Positions 52,013-61,300 are shown, counted from the stretch's first letter. The stretch: 64,000 nucleotides of DNA from Ezakiella coagulans (GCF_003096635.1 NZ_QEKV01000004.1:62001-126000); one strand, 5' to 3'. Notes: generated by a model not told the origin, from the sequence alone. Program-made: numbers and translations.

Positions 52013-53080
52013 GTTTGTAAAAATATTTCTCGTTCTGTCGGTATAACGCTTGCGGTCATAGAACGCGTGATAGACTTCTGTGAATTTTTCGTTTAGATAA
52101 AAGAGTTCTCGAGATTTTTCGGGAACTTTTTTTATGTCCGAATGCTTCAAGATGAGTGCATCTTTATTATTTATTTCCAAAAGTTTTTCGATGCCTTTTT
52201 CGCTTGCGGCGAGAGGGCGAATGAATTTTGTGGCCTTGTGGTTTATATAGTCGCTGTTTTTCATTCCGATTACCGCCTTTAAAGTTTCCCTCTTTATGCG
52301 GGAGCGAGAGAGCCTTTTGTGGTATGCGTTTTCAATAAATTCGTCGAAATTTTTTGAATTGAATGCAGCAGTTTGTATGCGTGTGACGTCGGAGTCGTCC
52401 AGATTTTCGAATTCTCCGTTTATTGCGGCAATCAAGATCGACGAAAAGATTTTGTCATTTGCGTTAAAAAGCACCCCTCCTTCCGACTTAATTTTTTCCC
52501 GTATCGGACTTGCGCTAAATCCTGTAAGGTCTGTGCTGTTGTAGTCGCTCACAACGCGTTCTATCGGAAAGAATCCGATTTCTTTCGGAAGATTTTCGAT
52601 ATATTCTATAGCAAGCAGGTCGTTACTTTCAGGATATATCCCGAATTTTTCTCGAATTTCTTCTCGAAGAAAAATATTGTACGAGATTTTGTCGTCAAAC
52701 TTTTCGAGAACTTTTCTTTTTTCCGAAATAAATTTTGCGGCACCGGATAAAAAGTTTTTGTCAGCGTGCTCGGCACCAAAGAAAATTTGGTCGATGATTC
52801 CGGTTTCGGATAATATTCGCACGGACTCTTTTGAAAACACTGTCGCACCGTTTAAGGAGTAGATTGCAGGAAGTTCGAGAACAATGTCAACTCCGGCGTC
52901 AACTGCGGTCTTTGCACGTGTCCATTTATCGAAAATTGCAAATTCACCACGCACTGTGTAGTCTCCGCTCATAATTGCGACAATTGTTGCGTCCGGAAAT
53001 TGTTCGCGTGCTTTTTTTATTATGTACTTGTGTCCTTCGGTCGTCGGATTAAACTCCGCAACAATTCCAAGTGTCGTCAT
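52004..53080 (-). CDS. tmcAL: tRNA(Met) cytidine acetate ligase TmcAL
   Basis: This protein is 358 residues from the ATG at 53080 (SD AGAGGAT). A frame extending to 53170 has no ribosome site and crosses the promoter. The nucleotidyltransferase motif is 'VAEFNPTTEGHKYII' with HxGH-like residues. 'DIVLELPAIYSLNGATVFSKESV' and 'FGAEHADKNF' follow the family pattern. The enzyme makes ac4C34 of elongator tRNA-Met using acetate and ATP. The neighbouring ackA handles acetyl phosphate, and tmcAL-ackA adjacency is common in Firmicutes. Here an islet separates them. Confidence 0.92.
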   Translation of the reverse strand: MTTLGIVAEFNPTTEGHKYIIKKAREQFPDATIVAIMSGDYTVRGEFAIFDKWTRAKTAVDAGVDIVLELPAIYSLNGATVFSKESVRILSETGIIDQIFFGAEHADKNFLSGAAKFISEKRKVLEKFDDKISYNIFLREEIREKFGIYPESNDLLAIEYIENLPKEIGFFPIERVVSDYNSTDLTGFSASPIREKIKSEGGVLFNANDKIFSSILIAAINGEFENLDDSDVTRIQTAAFNSKNFDEFIENAYHKRLSRSRIKRETLKAVIGMKNSDYINHKATKFIRPLAASEKGIEKLLEINNKDALILKHSDIKKVPEKSRELFYLNEKFTEVYHAFYDRKRYTDRTRNIFTNKA

Positions 53081-53102
53081 AATATCCTCTCTTTCACATA
53101 TA

Positions 53103-53131
53103 ATTATATAATTGAAATAAATTAATTGCAA
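53103..53131 (-). promoter_or_regulatory. Promoter for tmcAL
   Basis: On the minus strand, TTGCAA (53126-53131), 17 bases, TATAAT (53103-53108), 23 bases before the start codon at 53080. Confidence 0.75.
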
Positions 53132-53178
53132 GTTTATAAAAAAAACTACCACGCAAACATGTTGACTCACTACATTGT

Positions 53179-53202
53179 TTGTCTAATAATATAATTAGAC
53201 AA
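53179..53202. repeat. Inverted repeat TTGTCTAAT/ATTAGACAA
   Basis: Perfect 9-base arms (53179-53187 and 53194-53202) flank a six-base AT-only spacer. It sits at the boundary between the tmcAL promoter and the islet. No T-run follows, so an operator or insertion-boundary sequence is more likely than a terminator. Confidence 0.5.
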
Positions 53203-53527
53203 CATTTCGATACACTGCGATAAAGTAAGTTGATAATTAAATTCTGGCTGTTTGCGGTCTATTAATCTTTAATGAAATTTTAATATTTCTTTAGTGTGTA
53301 TTATGCAATTTTAATACAAGAAGATAAAGCTTAAGTTAATTAGATATATATGATACTACTAAATATGCTTTAAATATAGGAATTAAAATGGAAAAAAGTA
53401 AATAAGGATTTTAGAATAGTTATATTTATATAAAACATACAGTTTGACACGATATTAGTTAAATCAGATGATGAATAAATTAAAATAAAATCTTGATAGT
53501 AACAACAATGGCTCATTAAATTAGGCT
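53203..53527. other. Gene-free AT-rich stretch with scattered stops
   Basis: No frame is open for a useful length on either strand. A short coding-like phrase (FDTILVKSDDE) around 53442-53475 is cut by stops. I see no RNA structure or repeat family here, so this looks like decayed sequence. Confidence 0.5.
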
Positions 53528-53713
53528 GGAATTAAAACCATTAAAAAAATTAATTTAGAAAGTTCGACCTTTGGAAATGTAAAAGCAGATCAAGAAAAAT
53601 CTACAAAAAATAGATGAAGTTATTTCTACAAAATGGCTCTTGACAGGGTTATAGGATGCGGAAATGATAAAAGCGAATCCGTTTATGATGATAGAAGATT
53701 ATTAGTTTTTTAA
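53528..53713 (+). pseudogene. Remnant of an unknown gene (3' part) with one in-frame TGA
   Basis: The frame starting at 53528 reads 'GIKTIKKINLESSTFG' and, after an in-frame TGA at 53615-53617, 'SYFYKMALDRVIGCGNDKSE...RRLLVF', ending at TAA 53711-53713. Residue composition looks protein-like, and reading the TGA as Trp gives 'KNRWSYFYKM'. No start codon or ribosome site is visible. The family is not recognised. It may be noise. Confidence 0.4.
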
Positions 53714-53737
53714 CGTTTTTATAATAGGTTTCTAAAC

Positions 53738-53766
53738 TTGACATACATAAGAACATTGACTTTAAT
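53738..53766 (+). promoter_or_regulatory. Upstream tandem promoter of the PH-like gene
   Basis: TTGACA (53738-53743), 17 bases, TTTAAT (53761-53766). It overlaps the second promoter, whose -35 box falls within this spacer. Confidence 0.6.
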
Positions 53767-53784
53767 AATAAAAGTGTATATAAT
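53756..53784 (+). promoter_or_regulatory. Main promoter of the PH-like gene
   Basis: TTGACT (53756-53761), 17 bases, TATAAT (53779-53784), giving a leader of about 85 bases before GTG 53876. Confidence 0.8.
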
Positions 53785-53875
53785 TTAAGTGTAAATAATT
53801 AAAGTTATACAATATAAATACTATTAAAGAGTTAATTCAATAGGGTTAATTAAAATATTGTAAGGAGGCGAAATT

Positions 53876-54655
53876 GTGGATAACATAAACTTAGACTACC
53901 AAATGAAAGAGAGGGTATACCTAGCTAATAAAAATAATCCATACTGTGATGTATTGCCTTTTGAGCTGAAGATGAGCTTCCCAAAAGTAAACTATACTGG
54001 ATTTTTTCCACAAAAGAATGAGGCAATAATCTATGTGGTTCCGGCATATTCATATGTAGAGAAGGAAAAAACAATGGGATATACTGGTAAATCTGCGGGT
54101 GTAAGCATGAGAGTTGCCAAAGGTTTAACTGTAAGAACTGGAGGTAGTGGTGGTAGTGTAGTGAGACAAAATGTTAGAGAAGAATTTGCAGGTGATTATA
54201 TTATAACTAATAAAAGGATAATATTTGTTGCTGAGAAAGCTGGTTTTGAATATAAGCTTGATAAAGTGACAGCTGTAAAACTAACAAGTAGGGAGTCTTT
54301 TTATATTCAGTCAGGAAAACCTATAAAGAACATAAGGGTAGATAGTAGCGGATTAGCCTACGCTTATAGTTTAACTCAGACGGCAGTTGATAACTTTATA
54401 AATGATGTAGACTTATATAAAGATTTACAAATATCATTTAGTGAAGAACAGGAAAGATATTTATCAAGTGCAAGAAGTCAGATTAATGATTTTGCTAACA
54501 GGTCACAACTACCAGTTTATACAACAAAAACATATGATAAGAATGACTATAAGGATAATAAAAGGAAACCAAGAAGAAAGTTTACCTTAAAACAGATTAT
54601 TATTATAGGGTTAATCCTTTTATTCACCGCATTTTTTGTAGATTTACTCACTTAA
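53876..54655 (+). CDS. Tail-anchored protein with bacterial PH-like domain, unknown function
   Basis: The 259-residue product starts at GTG with a strong SD (AAGGAGGCG). The middle of the protein (about 105-160) has 'GDYIITNKRIIFVAEKAGFEYKLDKVTAVKL', the strand pattern of bacterial PH/GRAM-like domains. It is preceded by a Gly-rich loop (RTGGSGGS, about 87-94). After a polar linker comes a basic patch (KRKPRRK) and a single C-terminal hydrophobic helix (about 239-258), so the head stays in the cytoplasm. It contains no Trp and uses AT-rich codons unlike the neighbours. Flanked by decayed frames, it is the only intact gene of the islet. Function not known. Confidence 0.75.
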   Translation: MDNINLDYQMKERVYLANKNNPYCDVLPFELKMSFPKVNYTGFFPQKNEAIIYVVPAYSYVEKEKTMGYTGKSAGVSMRVAKGLTVRTGGSGGSVVRQNVREEFAGDYIITNKRIIFVAEKAGFEYKLDKVTAVKLTSRESFYIQSGKPIKNIRVDSSGLAYAYSLTQTAVDNFINDVDLYKDLQISFSEEQERYLSSARSQINDFANRSQLPVYTTKTYDKNDYKDNKRKPRRKFTLKQIIIIGLILLFTAFFVDLLT

Positions 54656-54662
54656 TAAATAA

Positions 54663-55302
54663 AAAAACTTTGATGGTTCTGAAGATAATTTAGATAGAAT
54701 TAATTTAGAGGTGTCTAAACTAGTTAAAACTGAAAATTATCCAAGAATATTTGATGATATTGATGATGTAAAAAATTTTTACGAAAGTAGAAGTGATAAT
54801 GCTGTTAAAACAAATTGACGGTATCTAAGTAATGACTACAAAGCGGGAAAAGATAATGTTATTGAATACAAAAAAGCACACTCTTCTTTTTAGAAGATCC
54901 GAGTGACAATAATAGCTTAGGATATATAGAATTTTATATAAAAGATTCAAAATCCCAAAAATACACTTTAGATGAATGAATACAAATAGCTGTAGATTAT
55001 TTACCTAAAAAATTTTTCTATGTTTATAAAGTTGATGCTGCATATAATATTAAGGGAATTAATACTTACTATATATGTGCATTCAGATTAAGTTATGAAG
55101 GGGTTGATTATGTTAACAGCACTAATAGTAAATGTTCATATTATTACAGTATGTATATATATACTGATGCTGATAACAAAGATATATCTAGAATAACTGG
55201 AAGATTAGAACAGATTATTTTCCATATGGAGATAGTGAAATAGATTGAATAAAGGAAAATACTGAGTCATGGGAAATTAATTTAAAAAATTATGTTAAAT
55301 AA
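54663..55302 (+). pseudogene. Decayed gene with two frameshifts and three in-frame TGA codons
   Basis: A protein-like reading continues through three frames: 54663-54890, then 54890-55200, then 55195-55302 ending at TAA. The first shift is within a T-run near 54886-54891; adding one T restores '...KKAHSSFLEDPSDNN'. The second is near 55195-55205. In-frame TGAs are at 54816, 54977 and 55246, in contexts 'KTN-x-RYLSND', 'TLDE-x-IQIAVDY' and 'SEID-x-IKENTESW', where Trp would fit each time. It has no ATG or SD at the front, so it was probably the downstream partner of the PH-like gene. The family is not recognised. Confidence 0.6.
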
Positions 55303-55310
55303 TGATTATT

Positions 55311-55337
55311 GCATCTACGAAAGTAGATGTTTTTTTA
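55311..55337 (+). terminator. Rho-independent terminator at the end of the islet operon
   Basis: CATCTAC (55312-55318), loop GAAA, GTAGATG (55323-55329), followed by eight Ts. It remains intact after the pseudogene. Confidence 0.85.
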
Positions 55338-55454
55338 TTAAAGAATTCCCACAAAATACTTGAAAAATTTACTAAATCTAATACTTTTGTAAATTCTAGA
55401 TATAAATTATCAGGAAGGTATCCTGCAAGTGGTATGATAGGGAATAATTTTTAA
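55338..55454 (+). pseudogene. Possible short gene remnant before the ackA promoter
   Basis: An open 38-codon frame reads 'LKNSHKILEKFTKSNT...SGRYPASGMIGNNF' and ends at TAA 55452-55454. It begins in the terminator with no start codon. Composition is protein-like. It could be the 3' end of a lost gene or chance. Confidence 0.3.
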
Positions 55455-55480
55455 TTAATGCTTATTTTTCGTTATTTCAC

Positions 55481-55509
55481 TTGATTTTTATTCGCAATTG
55501 GTATATCAT
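55481..55509 (+). promoter_or_regulatory. Promoter for ackA
   Basis: TTGATT (55481-55486), 17 bases, TATCAT (55504-55509), about 40 bases before the ackA ATG. Confidence 0.65.
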
Positions 55510-55549
55510 TATATGAGAGATTAATTTCAAATAAAGAAAGGGTGTTTAG

Positions 55550-56743
55550 ATGAAAATTTTAGTAATTAATTGCGGAAGCTCAAGTTTAAAATATCAATTG
55601 ATCGATATGGCAAACGAAGATGTTATGGCAAGTGGATTAGTTGAAAGAATCGGGATTGAAGGCTCGAAGTTGACACACAAGAAAGACGGAGAAAAGTTTG
55701 TAACAGAAACAGAAATGAAGGACCACAGAGTTGCTTTGAAACTTGTTTTGGACGAACTTTTAAACAAAGAACACGGAGCAATTTCCGATTTGAAGGAAAT
55801 CAATGCTGTTGGACACAGAGTTGTTCACGGTGGTGAAAAGTTCAATGATTCAGTTGTTGTAGACGACAAAGTTTTACAAGAAATCAAAGAATGTTTTGCA
55901 CTTGCACCGCTACACAATCCTGCAAACCTTATGGGAATTGAAGCTATTCAAGGTTTGATGCCGGATGTACCGAATGTTGTAGTTTTTGATACAGCTTTCC
56001 ACCAAACAATGCCGGAAGAAAATTATTTATACGCTCTTCCTTATGAATATTATGAAAAATACAAGGTTAGAAGATACGGCTTCCACGGAACAAGCCACAA
56101 TTTTGTTTCAAAGAGAGCTGCTGATATGCTAGGAAAGAAACGTGAAGATTTAAGAATCATCACATGTCACCTTGGAAACGGAAGCTCAATGGCTGCTGTT
56201 GACCACGGCAAGGTTATCGACACATCAATGGGTCTCACACCGCTTGAAGGTGTATGTATGGGAACAAGATGCGGAGATATGGACCCTGCAATTGTTACAT
56301 TCATTATGGAAAAAGAAGGACTTTCTCCAAAGGAAATGGACAATGTTATGAATAAGAAGAGCGGTGTTTTAGCTCTTTCAGGCATTTCATCTGACTTCAG
56401 AGACATCGAAGCTGAAGTTGGCAAAAACAAGAGAGCGGAAATTGCTCTAAATCAATTTGCTAACCGTGTAAGAAAATATATCGGTGCATACGCAACACAA
56501 ATGGGTGGCGTAGATGTAATCGTATTCACAGCAGGTGTTGGTGAAAACTCAATCGAAATGAGAGAACAAATTCTTTCAAAACTTGAATTTATGGGCGTTA
56601 AAGTCGATAAAGAAAAGAACAATGTTAGAGGAAAAGAAGCTATCATAAGCACAGACGATTCAAAGATTATTGCTATGGCAATTCCTACAAATGAAGAACT
56701 TATGATTGCAAGAGATACAAAAAGACTTACGGAAAATAAATAA
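55550..56743 (+). CDS. ackA: Acetate kinase
   Basis: This 397-residue enzyme makes ATP and acetate from acetyl phosphate, the terminal energy step of fermentation. '[15 protein letters not shown]' (about 4-18), '[10 protein letters not shown]', '[11 protein letters not shown]', '[13 protein letters not shown]', '[11 protein letters not shown]' and 'FTAGVGENS' are the family blocks. SD AAAGGGTG. Codons are of the well-expressed type. pta is not adjacent in the window. It ends 4 bases before the rpmF promoter. Confidence 0.95.
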   Translation: MKILVINCGSSSLKYQLIDMANEDVMASGLVERIGIEGSKLTHKKDGEKFVTETEMKDHRVALKLVLDELLNKEHGAISDLKEINAVGHRVVHGGEKFNDSVVVDDKVLQEIKECFALAPLHNPANLMGIEAIQGLMPDVPNVVVFDTAFHQTMPEENYLYALPYEYYEKYKVRRYGFHGTSHNFVSKRAADMLGKKREDLRIITCHLGNGSSMAAVDHGKVIDTSMGLTPLEGVCMGTRCGDMDPAIVTFIMEKEGLSPKEMDNVMNKKSGVLALSGISSDFRDIEAEVGKNKRAEIALNQFANRVRKYIGAYATQMGGVDVIVFTAGVGENSIEMREQILSKLEFMGVKVDKEKNNVRGKEAIISTDDSKIIAMAIPTNEELMIARDTKRLTENK

Positions 56744-56747
56744 GCTA

Positions 56748-56776
56748 TTGACAAACACAAAAAAATAGTTTATAAT
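56748..56776 (+). promoter_or_regulatory. Consensus promoter for rpmF
   Basis: TTGACA (56748-56753), 17 bases, TATAAT (56771-56776): a perfect sigma-A consensus at both boxes. It starts just after the ackA stop. Confidence 0.9.
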
Positions 56777-56813
56777 ATCCTATTGACTGATAAATTTTTA
56801 GGAGGTGTAATTT

Positions 56814-56996
56814 ATGGCAGTACCTAAGAGAAGAACGGGCAAAGCTAGAAAGAACAAAAGAAGAGCTTCATCCTACACTCTTCCAAGAGTTAGCGTTATG
56901 AAATGCCCGGAATGCGGAGAACCTAAGAGACCGCATAGAGTATGCCCACACTGTGGATATTACAATAAAAGAGAAGTTATAACTGTAGAACAATAA
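56814..56996 (+). CDS. rpmF: 50S ribosomal protein L32
   Basis: This 60-residue protein has the L32 start 'AVPKRRTGKARKNKRRAS' and zinc ribbon pairs CPEC and CPHC (residues about 34-50). SD GGAGGTG. In Firmicutes the gene before rpmF is usually the DUF177 gene; here it is ackA, so that gene is missing at this site. It has its own promoter and terminator. Confidence 0.96.
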   Translation: MAVPKRRTGKARKNKRRASSYTLPRVSVMKCPECGEPKRPHRVCPHCGYYNKREVITVEQ

Positions 56997-57004
56997 TTTG
57001 TTTG

Positions 57005-57043
57005 GGAGCCTTACTTTTGATGTTAAAAGTACGGCTCTTTTTT
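57005..57043 (+). terminator. Rho-independent terminator after rpmF
   Basis: GAGCCtTACTTTT pairs with AAAAGTAcGGCTC with one mismatch around GATGTT, followed by a T-run. Confidence 0.85.
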
Positions 57044-57047
57044 ACGC

Positions 57048-57076
57048 TTGAAATAATATGATTTTTATCATATAAT
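57048..57076 (+). promoter_or_regulatory. Promoter for plsX
   Basis: TTGAAA (57048-57053), 17 bases, TATAAT (57071-57076), about 20 bases before the plsX ATG. No FapR-type operator was recognised. Confidence 0.75.
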
Positions 57077-57096
57077 TATTATATATGGAGGTCGGT

Positions 57097-58074
57097 ATGA
57101 AAATTTTACTTGATTCGAGTGGTCTTGATAAAGGACCCGACATTGTCATTGAGGCTGCCAAAAAAGCCAAAAATGATTTAAATATTCAAGTTGCAATTGT
57201 CGGTCTTCCCGATTTGAAAGAAAAGGTCGAGGAAGCGGGCATTGAGTTTGTACCGGCTGAAACAGAGATTACTCCTAATCACGAAAATCCGGCACTTGCA
57301 ATCAGAAGAGAAAAGACCAGCACTATTGTTGTCGGACTTAATCTTTTGAAAGAGGGCAGTGTGGATGCTTTCGTTTCAGGAGGAAGCACCGGAGCAGTTC
57401 TTGCAGGCGGTATGCTTGTTGTAGGAAGACTTCCGGGCGTCAAAAGAGCGGCACTCTCGACTTATGTCCCGACAAAAAAAGGATATGTCGTTTTGATAGA
57501 TATGGGTGCTAATGTCGACGTCACGCCGGATGTGCTTTATTCATTCGGGGTTATGGCAAAATGTTATGCGGAGTCGATTTTAAATATCGAAAATCCGAGA
57601 ATTTCACTTTTAAATAACGGTGCCGAAGAACACAAGGGCAACGCTCTTACAAAGGAAGCATATCAGCTTTTCAAAAACAGCGATTTGAACTTTGTCGGAA
57701 ATATGGAAGCAAGATATATTTTTGACGGAGATGCGGATGTTGTCGTTATGGACGGCTTTGCGGGAAATGCAATTGTCAAGGCGCTTGAAGGCGGTTTTAG
57801 ATTTACAAATTATCTTTTGAAAAGTGCTGCTAAAAAAAGTTTCATAACAAAAATCGGTTTGGGACTTGCAAAAGCGGGCTTAAAAAAGGAAATGAGCATA
57901 TTGGATTCTTCACAATATGGCGGTGTGCCTCTTTTGGGGCTTAAAAAACCGGTCATAAAAGCACACGGAAGTTCCGATGCTAACGCAATTTACAATTCGA
58001 TTATAGTTGCGAAAAACACTATTGAGTCCAACATGATTGAAAAGATAGAAAAATCGTTTAAAGGAGAAGAATAA
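57097..58074 (+). CDS. plsX: Phosphate acyltransferase PlsX
   Basis: This protein is 325 residues from the ATG at 57097. GGAGG (57087-57092) is its SD and overlaps an in-frame ATG at 57085. It converts acyl-ACP to acyl-phosphate, the donor used by PlsY. 'SGGSTGAVLAGGMLVVGRLPGVKRAAL' and 'DGDADVVVMDGFAGNAIVKALEG' are conserved. 'VLIDMGANVDVTPDVL' fits the family. It overlaps the acpP start (TAATG), which supplies its substrate carrier. Confidence 0.94.
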   Translation: MKILLDSSGLDKGPDIVIEAAKKAKNDLNIQVAIVGLPDLKEKVEEAGIEFVPAETEITPNHENPALAIRREKTSTIVVGLNLLKEGSVDAFVSGGSTGAVLAGGMLVVGRLPGVKRAALSTYVPTKKGYVVLIDMGANVDVTPDVLYSFGVMAKCYAESILNIENPRISLLNNGAEEHKGNALTKEAYQLFKNSDLNFVGNMEARYIFDGDADVVVMDGFAGNAIVKALEGGFRFTNYLLKSAAKKSFITKIGLGLAKAGLKKEMSILDSSQYGGVPLLGLKKPVIKAHGSSDANAIYNSIIVAKNTIESNMIEKIEKSFKGEE

Positions 58075-58304
58075 TGGATATTGAAAAAAAGATTTATGAG
58101 TCTATAGCTTCACAATTTGGCGTTGAAGCAAACACTCTGAATGAAAACACTTCATTTAAAGAAGATTTGAATGCGGATTCGCTCGATTTAGTTGAACTTA
58201 TCATGGCTCTTGAAACAGAGCTTAATATCGAAGCGGATGATGATGATTTAGAAAAGATTGAAACAATCGGCGATTGCATTAAGTTTGTTAAAAAGAGCAT
58301 TTAA
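58074..58304 (+). CDS. acpP: Acyl carrier protein
   Basis: This 76-residue acidic four-helix carrier has the phosphopantetheine site DSLDLVEL with Ser36. It is coupled to plsX by a TAATG overlap. In many Firmicutes rnc (RNase III) follows acpP before smc; here only a hairpin and the smc start lie beyond. Confidence 0.95.
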   Translation: MDIEKKIYESIASQFGVEANTLNENTSFKEDLNADSLDLVELIMALETELNIEADDDDLEKIETIGDCIKFVKKSI

Positions 58305-58315
58305 GAAATGGTAAT

Positions 58316-58349
58316 TTATCCGGTGGGCATATCTACCGGATTATTTTTT
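58316..58349 (+). terminator. Terminator-like hairpin between acpP and smc
   Basis: ATCCGGT (58318-58324) pairs with ACCGGAT (58335-58341) around ten bases, followed by TTATTTTTT. smc starts 26 bases further on with no clear promoter, so partial read-through is expected. Confidence 0.7.
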
Positions 58350-58366
58350 GAAGTTGAGGGATTATT

Positions 58367-61300
58367 TTGTTTCTAAAAGAATTGACCATAAAAGGTTTTA
58401 AAAGTTTTTTGAATACAACAAAGCTTGATTTTTTTCATGGGGTTACTGCTATTGTCGGACCAAACGGAAGCGGCAAGAGCAATATTTCCGATGCCATCAG
58501 ATGGGTTTTGGGAGAAACAAGTATAAAAACTCTTCGCGGAAACAAGATGGAAGATGTTATTTTCACGGGAACGGATGATATCAAGCCGGTCGGATTTGCG
58601 GAAGTTGAAATAAAGTTCAGCGAATGTGAACTCGAAAGGTTTCCATATTCTGAAATCGTTGTTTCAAGAAGAGTGTACCGCGACGGAGAAAGCGAGTACT
58701 ACATAAATAAAAATAAGGTGAGACTGAAAGATGTGCGTGAGCTTTTCATGGACACAGGTTTGGGGCGTGACGGCTACAGCATCATAGGTCAGGGGCAAAT
58801 CGACAATGTTCTCTCGACGAAGCCTGAGGACAGACGTTTTATTTTTGAAGAGGCAAGCGGAATAAGCAAGTTCCGTTATAAGAGAGAAGAAGCACTCACG
58901 AAAATAAAGAACGCGAATGACGATCTCGACAGACTCACTGATGTTTACAGCGAAATAAAAAAGAATTATGAACGCTTGAAGACGGAAAGTTCAAAAGCGA
59001 AAGAATATACAGAGCTTGCAATTGTAAAAAAAGATTTGGAGCTCGATTTGATGTACAAAAATTTAATCAAAAACGCCGAAGACAGAAAGAAGCTTATCGA
59101 TTCTATTGAGATTTATGAAAACGACAAGAAACGTGAAAACGATAACATCGTCAAGCTCAAAGAAGACTCGAAAGAAATCGAGAAAAAAATCGACGAACTT
59201 TCAATTGTAATCGACAATGTATCAAAAGAGAAAATGGAAGTCATCAGAAGTTTCACCGAGTCAAAGGGAAACCACAGGCTCGAAGCTGAAAATATCAAGA
59301 GACTCGAGTCGGACATTTCAACTTTCAAGAGCACAATCGAGACGAATCTCGAAAAAATCGAGCAATATAAAACTGCGAACAAAGAATTGGCAATTATTTT
59401 AAATTCTACGGATGACGGCGGACTATCAAGTGACGAAAAGGAAAAGAGAACAGAACTTTTAGAAAAGTTAGATGCGATGTCGAAAAATCTCGAAGCTCTT
59501 AGAGACAAGATGATGAGCGAAAATCTTTCGTACAACAAAAGTAAACTCGATTTTGACTCGAACAAGAAGCGTGAGGAGTTTTATGATGAAAGAATCGAAA
59601 ATCTCGAAAGTTCTCTCGAAGATTTAAAGAGTACGCTCGAAATTTCGAGAAAAGATTTCGAGGATTTATGCGAAAGTCTGGAGAAAAAACATGAGTCATT
59701 AAAAGAACTCGAAAGCACGATAGGCGAATCTCGAGAAACTTTAGCACGCATGCAAAAAGAGACTCAGGAGTTTAATAGAAATAAAGAAAATCTCGAGAAC
59801 AAAATCAGAAACTATAAATATGAACTCGCACTAAAGAACAATATTTTAGAGCAGTATCAACTTTCGGGTTTCTCTAACAAGAAAGTGAACGAAAAGTTTA
59901 AAAATGACAAGGGCTATCTTGCCGAAGTCACATACAATATCGATGTCGATTCGAAGTACACAAAGGCGATTGAAACTGCATTCGGTGCAAAACTGGGCTA
60001 TATAATAACGAGAACGCAAGACGATGCAAAGGAAATGGTTGAATTTTTAAAGACGAACAAATTCGGAAGGGCGACATTTTTACCGCTCGAGCTTTACAAC
60101 AAGCCGACAAATTTCAAAGCTTTAAAACCTGACGAAGACTGTCTCGGTTATGCGGCGGATCATGTTAAAACAAGTCCGGAACTCGAGAATCTTATCAGGA
60201 GTGTTTTGGGACCGATTGTGATATTTAAAGATTTAAAAAGTGCGACTTTAAAACGCCGTGAATATAATTCGAGCATCGTGACGCTTGACGGAGAGTTTCT
60301 CCACTTTTCCGGCTCTATTACGGGCGGTGAAGGGAAGAAAGAGCAAATCACACCTCTCTCTATCAAAAACGAAATCAAGGCGTTAAAAACGGATTTAAAC
60401 GCGAATGAAGAGGCTCTTAAAAAATTGGGCGATGCCGAGGCACTTATAAATAATTTCAACAGCTTTAAAGAGAAGTACGACTCGAGTGTTCGAGATTATG
60501 AAAATTATAAAATTGAATTTGCCAAAGATAAGAACGAGAAAAATCTTATGGAAGACAAACTCGGCGCACTTGAAGAGAGAAAAGCCGGACTTTTGGAGGA
60601 ATTAAAAAAGATTCATGCCGAAAAGAGCTGGATTTTGATTGATGAGATTTCGGACGAAGCGTACAATAAATCGAAGACGGAATACGAAAACTACAAGTCC
60701 GAGTTCGAGAAATTCAAGGAGTCGGCCGACGAAACTTTGAGGGAGTTAAACGAAAAGGAAAACAATATAAAGCTCTTTTTATATAAAAAAGAAAACGCAC
60801 AGTCGAGAATCGATGAGAACAATTTGCAAGTTAAGAATTTGGAAATTGAAAACGGAAATCTAAAGAAGACTCTCGAAGAAAACAAGAAAATGCTCGAAGA
60901 AAAGGGAGAAATAAAAGATTCACTCTTTAAGAGTATGACTGAGTTTGAAGAAAAGGAAAAATTAATCGATTCAAAAACGAATGAACTTTATAAAGAACGA
61001 AATGAGCTCAGAGCAAAGTTTGAAACTCTCTCGATTCAAGAGGACTCGATAAGAGAAAACATTACGGGGATAAACGAAAAGATAAATTCCGATAATTTAA
61101 AAATAGCGAGAATAGATGAAAATCTCGAGATTAAAAAGAATGATTTATTGAATGAATATAATATTTCATATGACGAATTTATCTCAAGCGAAAGAGAAAC
61201 AGCGTCTTTAAGAGAACTCACCCAAAATATAAACGAAATCAACTCAAAGATTGAGCTGATGGGACCGGTTAATATGTCGGCAATTGCAGGATATAAAGAA

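Noticed and set aside
53393-53520. Short frame starting MEKSK around 53388
   Set aside because: It stops after a few codons, has no SD and shows no similarity I can recognise.
54810-55250. In-frame TGA as selenocysteine codons
   Set aside because: No Cys-like active-site context, no hairpin of bacterial SECIS type noted right after the TGAs, and frameshifts show that the gene is dead.
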